Assembly: GCF_000328685.1 (NCBI RefSeq)
Contig: NC_019974.1
Span: 2,781,001-2,845,000 of the forward strand
Direction: 5' to 3'
From: Natronococcus occultus SP4
GTDB lineage: Archaea; Halobacteriota; Halobacteria; Halobacteriales; Natrialbaceae
Length of the DNA stretch: 64,000 bases
Each line of letters begins with the position of its first letter. Position 1 is the first letter of the stretch. A program made the translations under genes and the position numbers. This document shows, piece by piece, positions 7,461-16,299 of the stretch. The notes under the pieces are model-generated. The model was not told where the DNA came from, searched no databases, and saw only the letters and a list, made by a program, of their open reading frames with translations.

Positions 7461-8818
7461 GTGTCGGCGTCGGACTGGCCGATGCCAGGGTCCTCCTCTA
7501 AGTACGCGTCGTTGCCGCCGGTGGCGACGAACCGGACCTGGACGGCGGTGTCGCCGGTCGTCTGTTCGTTGATCCGCTCGTCGAGCCTGTCGATGACCTC
7601 CTGGTCGTAGCTGTCGGGCGGCCCGCCGACCTCGATGATGACCGCGTCGATCTGCTGGGTCGCGTCGAGCGAGCTGTCGATCGGGAACCCGCCTTCCTGA
7701 ACCTGGACGTCGACCCCGAGCAGGTAGGTGTCCTCGTACTCCGCGAGGACGTCCTCGGACTCCGTGGTTGCGGTTTCCTCGAAGGCCGACATCTGGTACG
7801 AGGAGTAGGTGACTCCGGTCAGAAACAGCGAGAGGACGAGGATGACGGCGAGGAACACGGCGGCCTGTTTGAACACGCGTCGCTGCGCGATCGAGATCCC
7901 GAACCCGCTGTCGGGACGGTAGCCGATGTACCACAGCGTGACGAGCCCGGCGAGGTTGACCCCGAGGAGGTTGACCAGGACGAGTACGGTCGAGCCGAGC
8001 GCGGCGGCGGGTAGCCCCCAGGCCAGGGCGATCCCGGCGGCGGCCATCGGCGGGACCAGCGCGGCGGCGATCATCACGCCGACGATCGCCACGGAGAACC
8101 CGGTCGCGAGGCTGAGGATTCCCGCGGCGCCGGCGCCGATGGCGACGGGTAACAGGAGCAGCTCCGGAGCGATCCGTTCGGCGATCTCGTCGATCTGGGT
8201 GATCTCGGCCCCGGGCGGAACGAGAAACATCGACTGGAAGAGCCACGCGACGATCGCCGCGATGGCGATGCCGCCAAAGACGCCGGTAAACTGGAAGCGA
8301 AGCCCCCGGAAGAACAGATCGCGGTCGTTGACGACGGTGCCGATCGACGCGCTCAGGGCCGGGCCGATCAGCGGCGCGATCACCATCGAGCCGACGACGA
8401 CGGCCGGCGAGTCCAGCAGGAGGCCGACCGTCGCGACGATGGCGCTGATCAGCGTCATCGCGAAGAAGACGCTGAACGTCGGCGTCAGCTCCTCGGCTCG
8501 AGTCATCAGCTCCTGTCTGGAGATCTCCTCGTCCTTGACCGACTCCGTTCGGTACTCCTGCTGGAGTTCGTTGAAATCCCTCGAGATGACCGTCTCGGCG
8601 TCGGTGACGACGGTGTAGGATTCGTGTTCGATCCCGACGTCCTGCAGGGAGTCGAGAATCGACTCGACCGCGTTCGTCGGCATCGGAAACGAAACGACCG
8701 AATCGTACTCCCGGTTGCTGTTCTCTTTGGTGACGACGTACTCGATACCCTCCTCGTCGAGGACCTCGAGGACGGCCTCCCGCTTGCCCACCGGGACCGT
8801 GACCTGAATGTGTCGCAT
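7457..8818 (-). CDS. DUF389 (TIGR00341-like) membrane protein
   Basis: 453 residues from the ATG giving MRHIQVTVP; a longer frame exists but adds nothing family-like. The first ~100 residues form an ACT-like cytosolic part (IQVTVPVGKREAVLEVLDE). Then comes the DUF389 membrane core with about six segments and the conserved VVVGSMVIAPLIGP; a soluble C-terminal domain of ~130 residues follows (VQVRFVATGG near the end). Members are widespread in haloarchaea and actinobacteria; the transport role is not established. It converges with the zinc-ribbon gene. Confidence 0.9.
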   Translation of the reverse strand: MRHIQVTVPVGKREAVLEVLDEEGIEYVVTKENSNREYDSVVSFPMPTNAVESILDSLQDVGIEHESYTVVTDAETVISRDFNELQQEYRTESVKDEEISRQELMTRAEELTPTFSVFFAMTLISAIVATVGLLLDSPAVVVGSMVIAPLIGPALSASIGTVVNDRDLFFRGLRFQFTGVFGGIAIAAIVAWLFQSMFLVPPGAEITQIDEIAERIAPELLLLPVAIGAGAAGILSLATGFSVAIVGVMIAAALVPPMAAAGIALAWGLPAAALGSTVLVLVNLLGVNLAGLVTLWYIGYRPDSGFGISIAQRRVFKQAAVFLAVILVLSLFLTGVTYSSYQMSAFEETATTESEDVLAEYEDTYLLGVDVQVQEGGFPIDSSLDATQQIDAVIIEVGGPPDSYDQEVIDRLDERINEQTTGDTAVQVRFVATGGNDAYLEEDPGIGQSDADT

Positions 8819-8939
8819 TGTTTCGAACACGACGCAAAGCGGCAAAGGTCCCCGGTTGGAACGTGCGTGGGGGAGTCGTCGGTCGGGGCAGCTGCGGCCG
8901 GCGACTGACCGTCACCGCGATCACCCCGCCCTGCCGTCC

Positions 8940-10553
8940 TCAACAGCCCCACTCAGCCGTCGGGACGACGATTGTTATCGGATCGGCCCCGCCCGACGCG
9001 TAGACCGCGTTCTCGCTCGCTCGCGCCTCCGCCAGCGTCGCCCCGTCGACGTCGATCGGATCGTCGGGGTACTGCTGGGCGCCGACGGTTTGCCAGGACG
9101 ACTGTATCGCGGTCGGACACCGCACCTCGCCGCCGTGAAGCCACTCGTAGGTCGCCTGCGGCGAGACGCCAGCGCCGTGGTAGTTGCTCGCGACGCGGGT
9201 GAGGTGGTCGTCGCTCGTCCACTCCGACTCGAGGGTTGCCGACGCGAACTCGGTGGCGGCGAACTCCTCGCTCGTCGTCGTCCCCTGGTAGGCAAGCGCC
9301 TCGAGCCCGGCGAACGCGAGCGGTAGCGACGCCAGCGCACAGCAACACAGCAGAACGGGCACCCAGACGGCGACGGCTCGCCGTCGCGACGGTGCGACCG
9401 TCCTCGCGAGCGCGACGATCGCCAGTCCCGCACAGACGACGGCCGCGAGGTGGACGAACGTCTGTCCCCGGCGGGCGAACAGCGCGTAGACCGGATCGAC
9501 CCCGGCGGTGACGGCGAACCCGACCCACGCTATCGGCGCGACGAACAGTCCGAGGACGACGGCGCGATCACCGTCACGACCGACGCCGAGCGGGAGCCCC
9601 CAGCTCGCGAGCGCCGCGAGGACGACCAGTGGTACGACGAAGGCGAGCAGCCGGCGCGGCGTCGCCGCGGTGCCAGGGAAGAGTCCGATCGCCGCGTTCG
9701 CCGCGAGGATCGCGAACCCCGACAGCAGGATCGCGCCGACGAGCAGTCGGATCGGGCGATCGCGGGCGTCGGCGAGCCACGCCGCGCCGACGATCGCGAC
9801 GACGACCCAGGCGACGAACAGTCCCGGGTTCGCCGCCAGCTCGTCGCTGAATGGCGGCCGCGTCACCCCGTAGTACCCCAGCACGTACAGCCAGAACGGG
9901 ACGAGAAAGAGTAGTCCGAACCCCAGGGTCGGTCGGTAGCGACGGACGGTGACGACGGCGACGACCGTCGTCGCGGTCAGCGCCGCGATGAACGTGCTCA
10001 GGTGGTGCGTGACCGGGAGGACGACGAGTATCGTCCCGAGCACGACCCCCCATCGGAACCGCCCGCTCCGACAGAACCGCGCGGTGGCGATTGCAACGAT
10101 CGGGACGAACAGCAGTCCGAGCACCTCGTAGCTGACGGTTACCGTCCGTCGGAGGTAGACCCCCTCGAGTGCGAGGGTGAGGCCGGCTGCGAGCGCCGCG
10201 AGCGCGACGACACCGCCAGCCCGGCTATCGGCGAGTCGGCCGACGAACCCGACCGCCAGCGCGGCCGGAACCGCGCCGACGACCGCGATCGTGGGCTGGG
10301 CAAGCCACAGCGGGGCGACGTCCGTGATCGCCGCGATCGCGGTCAGCAGGGTCGGGAACACGTACCCGTGTGGCCCGATCGATTCGAGCGGGAGCGCCCC
10401 CAGCGCGAGGGCGTCTCGGGCACGAGCGGCGAAGACGAACCCGTCGGGGTTGAACGGGTACGGCGTCCAGAGCAGCGGCGCCAGCCGGACCGCGATCGCC
10501 GTCGCGAGGACGATCACCGCTGCCTTGCCGAGTCGGCGATGGTGACGCCCCAT
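8940..10553 (-). CDS. Polytopic membrane protein, GT-C glycosyltransferase-like
   Basis: 537 residues from the ATG giving MGRHHRRLGK; the open frame upstream is basic and not protein-like. About eleven hydrophobic segments are visible, then a C-terminal extracytoplasmic domain of ~100 residues with several Trp and one conserved-looking Cys at the end (PTAEWGC). The first loop after TM1 carries acidic residues (PYPFNPDGFVFAARARD), reminiscent of the Asp-containing first loop of GT-C enzymes that use lipid-linked sugars. Related haloarchaeal proteins are often annotated only as hypothetical or as phosphate symporters. Function is therefore a guess; membrane topology is clear. Confidence 0.75.
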   Translation of the reverse strand: MGRHHRRLGKAAVIVLATAIAVRLAPLLWTPYPFNPDGFVFAARARDALALGALPLESIGPHGYVFPTLLTAIAAITDVAPLWLAQPTIAVVGAVPAALAVGFVGRLADSRAGGVVALAALAAGLTLALEGVYLRRTVTVSYEVLGLLFVPIVAIATARFCRSGRFRWGVVLGTILVVLPVTHHLSTFIAALTATTVVAVVTVRRYRPTLGFGLLFLVPFWLYVLGYYGVTRPPFSDELAANPGLFVAWVVVAIVGAAWLADARDRPIRLLVGAILLSGFAILAANAAIGLFPGTAATPRRLLAFVVPLVVLAALASWGLPLGVGRDGDRAVVLGLFVAPIAWVGFAVTAGVDPVYALFARRGQTFVHLAAVVCAGLAIVALARTVAPSRRRAVAVWVPVLLCCCALASLPLAFAGLEALAYQGTTTSEEFAATEFASATLESEWTSDDHLTRVASNYHGAGVSPQATYEWLHGGEVRCPTAIQSSWQTVGAQQYPDDPIDVDGATLAEARASENAVYASGGADPITIVVPTAEWGC

Positions 10554-10714
10554 TACCGTCTCGTGTGGGTTGCGGCGATAAGTTAACCATTCCGACTTTC
10601 GGCGTCGACGCTCGATCGGTGACGACCAAGTAGGTGTCGAATACCGGCGTATGATGGCCTGAAGGTTCAATTTCCGTGAGAAGAGCGTTTTACCGGGTAG
10701 CGCGTGTCGTCGGT

Positions 10715-11167
10715 ATGAACCGACGTACACTCCTGGGGGTGGCGACCGGGGTCGGAACCGCGACGCTTGCCGGCTGTCTCGGCACACTTTCGGAGGCTAC
10801 GGAGTCGAACGGAGCCGACGACCGAAGCGATCGATCCGACGATCACGCGGCTGCCGAGAGCGGGGAAACTGGCGACGGGACGGACGGCGTCGACGTGATC
10901 GTCCGCAACGACGGGTCGGAACCCCGAACGGTGGACGTCTCGATCCGCCGGAACGGCGAGGACGTCCTCGATCGCACCGAGACGATTCCTGACGCGGACG
11001 TCCTCGAGGTGACGCTGCACGAGGCCGGTTCCTACGAGGTGAGTGTCGAGACGGACGCGGGACGAACCGAGGCTGCGGTCACGAAGCCGACCGACTGCGA
11101 GGACGCCCGTACCGAGATCACACTGACGGACCACGGCGTCGAATCGACGAACGCGAGCGTGTGCTGA
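10715..11167 (+). CDS. Predicted lipoprotein, haloarchaeal
   Basis: 150 residues. The N-terminus MNRRTLLGVATGVG runs into a lipobox-like LAGC at residues 20-23, so lipid attachment after Tat or Sec export is likely. An acidic linker rich in D, S and E follows, then a ~90-residue beta-rich domain (VDVIVRNDGSEPRTVDVSIR) that resembles a small Ig-like/CARDB fold, with two cysteines near the end. A TATA-like TTTTACC lies about 25 nt before the chosen ATG, which supports it over the GTG 39 nt earlier. No function can be assigned. Confidence 0.78.
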   Translation: MNRRTLLGVATGVGTATLAGCLGTLSEATESNGADDRSDRSDDHAAAESGETGDGTDGVDVIVRNDGSEPRTVDVSIRRNGEDVLDRTETIPDADVLEVTLHEAGSYEVSVETDAGRTEAAVTKPTDCEDARTEITLTDHGVESTNASVC

Positions 11168-11584
11168 GATCGAGGCGCCAAACGCGCGGGGTCTCGCGTT
11201 AGTCGCCCATTTGATGCTTCGCGTTAAAATCTGACATTTTATTAAGTTTACTAATCGCAGTATTTTGTCTATCTAGAAATACTATAAACTGGCGACATCC
11301 ACCTACATGATTGTTCCACCGATAACAACGTATATATCGGATATAGTTGAAGAGGAAGGCCAAGAGTAGCAGAGATAGATTCACTTTTTAACCCGGCGTG
11401 CGGAGAGAACTGAAGATCCTTTTGTGAAAATCACAATATAGGGAAGTTCTACCGGCAAAGCGACGAGGGAAAATCATCTCCGTGAGAAGAGATGTTCCGG
11501 CTCGAGACGGGAGCAGACGAACGGTGTAGGACGTCCCTTCTGCGATCCGAACCTGTTGTTACACACATACTTTTGTAAAAATCT

Positions 11585-11616
11585 TGTCTATATATGACCA
11601 TATAGGAAAATATAGG
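11585..11616 (+). repeat. AT-rich direct repeat, copy 1 (contains dyad CTATAT..ATATAG)
   Basis: 32 bp beginning TGTCTATATAT and ending AATATAGG. It matches the copy at 12046-12077 at 28 of 32 positions by eye. Inside it CTATAT and ATATAG form an inverted repeat with a 6-nt centre, so it could be a protein-binding site. Confidence 0.6.
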
Positions 11617-12045
11617 CCAGTATACTCGAAGAAAACCAGTCGCAATATCCACGAAACAGCCCGGACTACGTCTCATTCCGGTCTCTCATATTTCTCGGTG
11701 TGTGCGGTCCTGACTCCGACAGGTGATATTTTAAGACATAGTCTACATAGTAAATTATATTCTCCTCCGGGGGACAACAGAAGTGGCCGTATGAGTGATC
11801 GGTCCTTCGAAATCGGCTTTTCACAGCGGTATTCCGTCCGAGACAACGGGGTCGCGAAAACATCCGGACGGTTCTTCGCAGCGAGTTCGTGTTTCGAACG
11901 CGACTGTCTCGTGCTCGGGTAACGAGCCCACCCCCGGGAACTCGTCTCATCGCCACCCGACGATCGGTCCGATCGCTCTCCACAGCGACCGTCGTTCTTC
12001 GGAAAGGCGGTTTCCGCGTTCGTCGGTTTCGGAATAGCTCGCCCG

Positions 12046-12077
12046 TGTCTATATATTACTATATAGCAAGATATAGG
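12046..12077 (+). repeat. AT-rich direct repeat, copy 2 (dyad CTATATATTACTATATAG)
   Basis: Second copy of the 32-bp repeat. Here the dyad is longer, CTATATA and TATATAG around TTAC. It lies about 95-125 nt upstream of the HAD gene start (12170), a position where a regulator of the HAD/MgtC pair could bind. The four differences from copy 1 fall at the dyad centre and two flanking bases. Confidence 0.6.
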
Positions 12078-12169
12078 TGTAGCGAACGGCCATATACCGG
12101 CTCGATGAACGCACGTACGCACGAAGATCGCAGTCCGGCGCGAGAGGAGCGACCGGAAGGCCGGTCCTG

Positions 12170-12637
12170 ATGACCGACCGTTCGCTCGAAGCCGCCGTCG
12201 TTGACCTCGACGGAACCATCTACCGCGGTAACCGACTCCGTGCGGCCGTCGAGGCCTTCGACGACGGTCCCGACCCGCAGTTCTATGCAACTAACCCGGA
12301 TCGAACCTGTCCGACCGACACCGGAGAGATACCCGATACGGCGGCGACAGTCGGTGCTATCGAAGGGGCAACCGGCCGCGAGTTTGACGCCGTTCTCGGA
12401 AAACCGTCACCGCTCGCGGTCGAGGTCGCAGTTCGTCGCCTCGAAACGAAGCCGGAACGGTGTCTTATCGTCGGCGATCGCCTGGAGACCGACGTCGAGA
12501 TGGGGCACACAGCCGGAATGACGACCGCGCTCGTCCTCTCGGGGGTCACCGACCGCACCGCTGTTTCGACGGCGCCGATCGAACCGGACTCCGTCCTCGA
12601 ATCGCTGAGAGATATCGACTCCATACTCCGCTCATGA
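12170..12637 (+). CDS. NagD-type HAD phosphatase with the cap domain deleted
   Basis: 155 residues against about 260 for haloarchaeal NagD/HAD-IIA phosphatases. Motif I is intact (VVDLDGTIYRGN), and so are the region before motif III (FYATNPDRTCPT), the Lys of motif III (AVLGKPSP) and motif IV (IVGDRLETDVEMG). What is missing is a block of about 100 residues between residue 25 and 35: motif II with its Ser/Thr (usually in FLTNN/FVSNN) and the entire C2 cap. The frame is kept, and the stop overlaps the next start (ATGA at 12634). It is either a minimal remnant kept for coupled translation or a young pseudogene; phosphatase activity is doubtful. Confidence 0.82.
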   Translation: MTDRSLEAAVVDLDGTIYRGNRLRAAVEAFDDGPDPQFYATNPDRTCPTDTGEIPDTAATVGAIEGATGREFDAVLGKPSPLAVEVAVRRLETKPERCLIVGDRLETDVEMGHTAGMTTALVLSGVTDRTAVSTAPIEPDSVLESLRDIDSILRS

Positions 12638-13878
12638 TCGGCTTCGACTTACTCGTCCATCTGGAAGAGGACGTCGCGAAGATCGTCGTTGCGACGCTGC
12701 TCGGGATGTTTCTCGGGCTCGAACGCGAGTGGTCACAGAAGTCTGCCGGCATCCGGACGTTCGCGCTGATCAGCCTTCTGGCGGCCGTCTTTACGATCGT
12801 TGACCACGACGGGCTGTTGCTCGTCGGCGGTGTCCTGATCATCGCTCACGCCGTGTTGTTAGCCGTCCAGAGCTTCATCGAGGACGACATCGACGGGCTC
12901 TCGCTCACGACGTCGGTGTCGATGCTCGTGGCCTACAGTATCGGTGCGCTCGTCGCCAACGGGTTCCTGATCGAATCGGTGACGGTGGCGGTGCTGTCGT
13001 CGCTGTTGCTCGTCCTGAAACGAGAACTCCACGAGTTCGCGTGGGGGCTCTCGCGGGAGGAGATGCGAAGCGCCGTCGAGTTCGTCATCCTGGCGTTCGT
13101 CATCTACCCGCTGTTGCCCAACGAGACGATCGATCCCTGGGGAGCCGTTCAGCCGCGGCTGATCTGGTCGCTCGTGATCGCGATTAGCGCGATCGGTTTC
13201 GTCAACTACGTGCTCGTCAAGAAGTACCAGGGTCGAGGAATCGCAGTTACCGGCTTTTTCGGTGGTCTCGTCAACTCGACGGCGGTCGTCGCCGAGATGG
13301 GAAAACGCGCGACCAACCAGTCGGGACTGCTCGGTTTAGCCGTGGGGGCGATCCTGCTCGCCAACGCTGCAATGGCGGTTCGAAACGCCGTCATCGTGGT
13401 CGCGTTCGTTCCGGAAGCCGCGCTCGTCGTCGGTGCTCCGCTCGGTGCGATCGCGATCGCGGGCGTCTCGATCGCGATCTGGCAGAGCGACTGGCGAACG
13501 GAGTTCGAGGCGGATCTCAACTCACCGTTCAGTCTCCGGAACGCGCTCACTTTCGGCGCGCTGTTTCTCGGTGTCCTGTTGGTTTCTGTCGGTGCCGAGG
13601 AACTGTTCGGTACTACGGGCTTTCTCGCGACGACGTTCCTCGCCGGGTTGGTCTCGAGCGGGACGGCGACGACGACAGCGGTAACGCTCGTCAGCACGGG
13701 ACAGATCACCCAGAACGCGGCCGTTTCGGGCGTCGTGGCGGGGACAGCGGCCAGTATCCTGGTCAAGACGGTGTTCGCCGCGAGCATCTCCCGAGAACTC
13801 GTCCGGCCCGTGCTGTTCTGGAACCTCGTGTTGATCGGTGTCGGAATCGTCTTCGGTGCCCCCGTGTTGTTACTGTAA
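12634..13878 (+). CDS. MgtC/DUF4010 family membrane protein
   Basis: 414 residues, start in the ATGA overlap with the HAD gene. The N-terminal MgtC-like domain has VVATLLGMFLGLEREW and SAGIRTFALISLLAAVF, the hallmark of the family; the rest is a DUF4010 domain with GFFGGLVNSTAVVAEMGKR and SSGTATTTAVTLVSTGQ. About twelve hydrophobic segments. The length is normal for the two-domain archaeal/bacterial form. Members are linked to magnesium or osmotic stress, but the transported solute is not known. Coupling with a HAD phosphatase suggests a shared role, although the HAD partner is damaged here. Confidence 0.9.
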   Translation: MIGFDLLVHLEEDVAKIVVATLLGMFLGLEREWSQKSAGIRTFALISLLAAVFTIVDHDGLLLVGGVLIIAHAVLLAVQSFIEDDIDGLSLTTSVSMLVAYSIGALVANGFLIESVTVAVLSSLLLVLKRELHEFAWGLSREEMRSAVEFVILAFVIYPLLPNETIDPWGAVQPRLIWSLVIAISAIGFVNYVLVKKYQGRGIAVTGFFGGLVNSTAVVAEMGKRATNQSGLLGLAVGAILLANAAMAVRNAVIVVAFVPEAALVVGAPLGAIAIAGVSIAIWQSDWRTEFEADLNSPFSLRNALTFGALFLGVLLVSVGAEELFGTTGFLATTFLAGLVSSGTATTTAVTLVSTGQITQNAAVSGVVAGTAASILVKTVFAASISRELVRPVLFWNLVLIGVGIVFGAPVLLL

Positions 13879-14225
13879 TCTCCCCGTCGATCGCCGAGAT
13901 GTGTGACGTCCTCGGCAGCGTTTTGCCGACAGCCGCGATACGTCAGAGCGACACTGCTCTTCGGACGCGACGAGGACGATCCCACGCCCGGACTCGAGTG
14001 AGACCGGGACGGACCCTGGCGCGATCACGCCGAACGGTCGGAGCGACGGACCGTCGAGTACGGCGGTGAGACGTACGTTTGCCGCCGAACGACCGCAAGC
14101 GACGAAACGTGGCAGATCGCGGGCGGTACGCCAGGGGCGGACGCCGACGGAGCGTCACGCTTCGTCGGAGAGTTCGACGCGAACGTCTCCGACGTCGATC
14201 TCTCGACCGACGGCCCGACGACGAG
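13879..14225. other. Gene-free stretch with broken coding traces
   Basis: No intact gene. From about 14000 one plus-strand frame reads protein-like text (VEYGGETYVCRRTTASDE, then FVGEFDANVSDVDLSTDG) before a stop at 14233, and the frame that continues the phosphonate-binding-like segment starts nearby. It may be the damaged front of the phnD relic, or another dead gene. I do not recognise this part. Confidence 0.4.
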
Positions 14226-14379
14226 GACGAACTGATCGCTCCGGACACGCTGTTGTTCGCGATGACGCCGACGGAGGAGCCGGCCGCCGACGAAAGAATG
14301 TCGACCCCCTCATCGAGAACATCGAGGAGGAAACCGGTCGAGACGTCGGGAACGACCTGGTCGAGAACTACGCGGCACA
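14226..14379 (+). pseudogene. phnD: Remnant of phosphonate-binding protein PhnD
   Basis: In one frame the sequence reads PDTLLFAMTPTEEPAADERM, then after a frame change at about 14298 it continues VDPLIENIEEETGRDV and LVENYAA. Together these fit the start of the mature domain of phosphate/phosphonate-binding proteins, where a TP.E motif is followed by a PL..YLE.ETG block and DYAAVVEA. At least one frameshift is needed, and the remaining ~200 residues are missing. The next frame switches straight into PhnE. Identification is by pattern only. Confidence 0.6.
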
Positions 14380-14667
14380 GTCGAGGCGATCCGAGCGGTG
14401 GGTGGCTCACCGCTCGATGTCGTTGTCTACGGAATCGTTCCCCAGATCAAGCCGGCGTTCGTCGGCGTCGCGACCTACCGCTGGGACATCAACGTCCGCG
14501 AAGCGACGGTGATCGGCTTCGTCGGCGCGGGCGGAATCGGGGTCTCCCTCGATACATCGATCAACTTCTTCCAGTGGTCGAACGTGTTACCCATCCTCAT
14601 CGCGATCCTCGGAATCGTGATCGTCAGCGAGGTGGCCTCGGTGTACCTACGGAAGAAAGTGAGCTGA
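14380..14667 (+). pseudogene. phnE: C-terminal fragment of phosphonate ABC permease PhnE
   Basis: About 95 codons. The fragment opens with the inner-membrane EAA-type motif (VEAIRAVGGSPLDVVVYGI) and runs through two membrane segments (EATVIGFVGAGGIGVSLDTS, then VLPILIAILGIVIVSEVAS) to a normal-looking end, YLRKKVS. The N-terminal two thirds and any start codon are missing. The junction with the PhnD remnant falls on GTCGAGGCGATCCGAGC, which encodes VEAIRA/S in both families, so the deletion could have arisen by recombination between short identical stretches. PhnC is absent. Confidence 0.85.
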
Positions 14668-15035
14668 CTGGTACCGGAAAACATCTCTCTGTACATATAT
14701 ACTATAACAGTCTATATGATACGTGTGCTTCCATACGTCGATGCTGTTCGGATATTTCTATCGATTCGATAGTACAGCGGATAGAGAGCTCAAGAGAGAC
14801 GATAATGGGGCCACTCCTACTACCGGGACTCTCCGAACGTCGGTTTTCGGTCCGCGTTCGCTCTTCGCCGAATCTTCGGTGCTATAACGTGCTGTACGGG
14901 CTCTTCCGATACGGAGTGATCTCAGATCCCGCAGTACCAGAGGAGATATCATTATACTAGGACTTTCGGATAATCATCAAAATACTACTGTTTCTCGAAG
15001 ACAGTCTCGCCTCGAGTCGGAAAGCGACGACCGAG
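14668..15035. other. AT-rich gap, no gene seen
   Basis: Between the PhnE fragment and the phosphodiesterase gene. It has AT-rich dyads (CATATA...TATATG around 14695-14718) but no frame with coding character. Nothing else recognised. Confidence 0.4.
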
Positions 15036-15977
15036 CTAGCTCTGCAGTCCACCCCAGCGAACGATCTCGGAGTAATCGAGAAACAGGCCGTCGACGCCGG
15101 CCTCGATCAACTGTTCGACCTCGTACCAGGTGTTGATCGTCCAGACGTTGACCGGCAGGTCACGAGCGTGGGCTTCGGCGACGATGTCGATCTCCTCGTA
15201 GGCGTCCTCGTCGAAAAACGGCGTCCCGTAGATCATCTCGAGGGGCGGGTTGACGCCCTCGGTATCGTACTCGTCTGTTACGTCGAGTCCTTCCTGGATC
15301 GAGTCGTAGAGCAGGTACGCCGCGGGCAGATCGGGATCGATGTCGCGGATCGTCGCGAGTGCCCCCTCCCAGAACGTCGAATACAGGAGCTCGTTCTCGT
15401 AGCTGGTCGAGATATCGACGACAGTCTCGAGCCACTTCCAGTCCTCGCGTTCGGATTCCGGATCGTCGACGCGACCGAACTGGACGTCCGGCGATCCGTC
15501 CTTGATATCGATGTTAACGCCGACGTTTGGCGGGATCGCCTCCATGGCCTCGGACAGCGTCGGCACGGTCTGGCCGCTCTCGAGGACTTCGGCGCTGAAG
15601 ACCTCGCTGGCGGGCGTCTCGTACAGCACGCCCTCGGTGTCGGTCAGATCGCCGAGTTCCGTGTCGTGGAAGACGGCGATTTCACCGTCGCAGGTCGGAA
15701 AGACGTCGAGTTCGATCCAGTCCGCGCCGCGGCGATCGGCCGCGTCGTCGGAACCGCCCTGAACCGCTTGTTCGAACGCAGCAACGGTATTTTCCGGATA
15801 GATGTCGGCGAACCCTCGGTGAGCGATCACCGTCGCTCGATCCTTCCGCTCGCTCTCGCTCTCGGACCGATCCGAGGACGTTGCGCCTGCGGCCCCGGAC
15901 GCGACAGTCGCTCCGACGGTCACCGCGCCCGTTCCGGCCAGAAACCGCCGCCTCAACATACTCGGTTTCTCTTGCAT
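15036..15977 (-). CDS. Secreted glycerophosphodiester phosphodiesterase (GDPD)
   Basis: 313 residues. Tat-type signal LRRRFLAGTGAVTVGATVAS, so the enzyme is expected outside the membrane. The catalytic GDPD motifs are present: VIAHRGFADIYPENT (general acid/base His and substrate Arg), WIELDVFPTCDGEIAVFHD (metal-binding Glu, Asp and second catalytic His) and VNIDIKDG. The C-terminus keeps VNVWTINTW and GLFLDY. It hydrolyses glycerophosphodiesters to glycerol 3-phosphate and an alcohol. An AT-rich TATA box 28 nt upstream supports the ATG at 15977; a second ATG six codons later is also possible. The gene lies beside a dead phosphonate transporter, so the area may be an eroded phosphorus-scavenging locus. 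Confidence 0.92.
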   Translation of the reverse strand: MQEKPSMLRRRFLAGTGAVTVGATVASGAAGATSSDRSESESERKDRATVIAHRGFADIYPENTVAAFEQAVQGGSDDAADRRGADWIELDVFPTCDGEIAVFHDTELGDLTDTEGVLYETPASEVFSAEVLESGQTVPTLSEAMEAIPPNVGVNIDIKDGSPDVQFGRVDDPESEREDWKWLETVVDISTSYENELLYSTFWEGALATIRDIDPDLPAAYLLYDSIQEGLDVTDEYDTEGVNPPLEMIYGTPFFDEDAYEEIDIVAEAHARDLPVNVWTINTWYEVEQLIEAGVDGLFLDYSEIVRWGGLQS

Positions 15978-16000
15978 GCCTTCATCTATACCACAGTATT

Positions 16001-16012
16001 AATTATAATAAT
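16001..16012 (-). promoter_or_regulatory. TATA box of the GDPD gene
   Basis: On the minus strand the sequence reads ATTATTATAATT, centred about 28 nt before the ATG at 15977. The spacing implies a leaderless transcript. Confidence 0.5.
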
Positions 16013-16223
16013 TTTGGAAGAGTATCGTACATGCAAGATTATCTACAGTTTAATCTATTGAATTACGTACTGCCAACGTTGACTCTACGCGATTCCGATC
16101 GCTATGAGTGCTGGAGGGGGAACCGCACCGACGCGTCTCCCAACACAGTTTGGAATGAGCGTTTTTACGATCCCATGCGTATCCGTAGTTGGCAGGACGC
16201 CACACCCCACAAACCACCTACCA

Positions 16224-16245
16224 CCCACCCACCCACCCACCACCC
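16224..16245 (-). repeat. G-tract array 1 (potential G-quadruplex on minus strand)
   Basis: The plus strand has five CCC runs separated mostly by single A (CCCACCCACCCACCC, then CCACCC). The minus strand therefore carries GGGTGGTGGGTGGGTGGG-like tracts with 1-nt loops, the most stable class of G-quadruplex motif. It lies downstream of the minus-strand gene ending at 16413 and upstream of the GDPD promoter, so a transcript reading through would contain it. Confidence 0.7.
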
Positions 16246-16299
16246 ATCACCCACTGACGGCTACCCCTGCCATTCGAACGACTACACCACCGTCGTTCA

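Larger units (their letters stand above)
11168..12169. other. 1-kb AT-rich intergenic stretch with TATA-like palindromes
   Basis: No convincing gene: frames on both strands are short, basic and lack haloarchaeal codon bias. GC is clearly lower than around it. It contains several dyads made of ATATAG/CTATAT, including two near-identical 32-bp copies (11585 and 12046) and a TATATCGGATATA palindrome near 11330. This looks like a decayed or horizontally acquired segment, or a large regulatory region for the HAD/MgtC pair downstream. Confidence 0.55.

Noticed and set aside
11584-12290. Several 80-205 codon frames in the AT-rich gap
   Set aside because: Basic, Cys/Arg-rich text on both strands, with TATA-like dyads inside; no recognisable domain.
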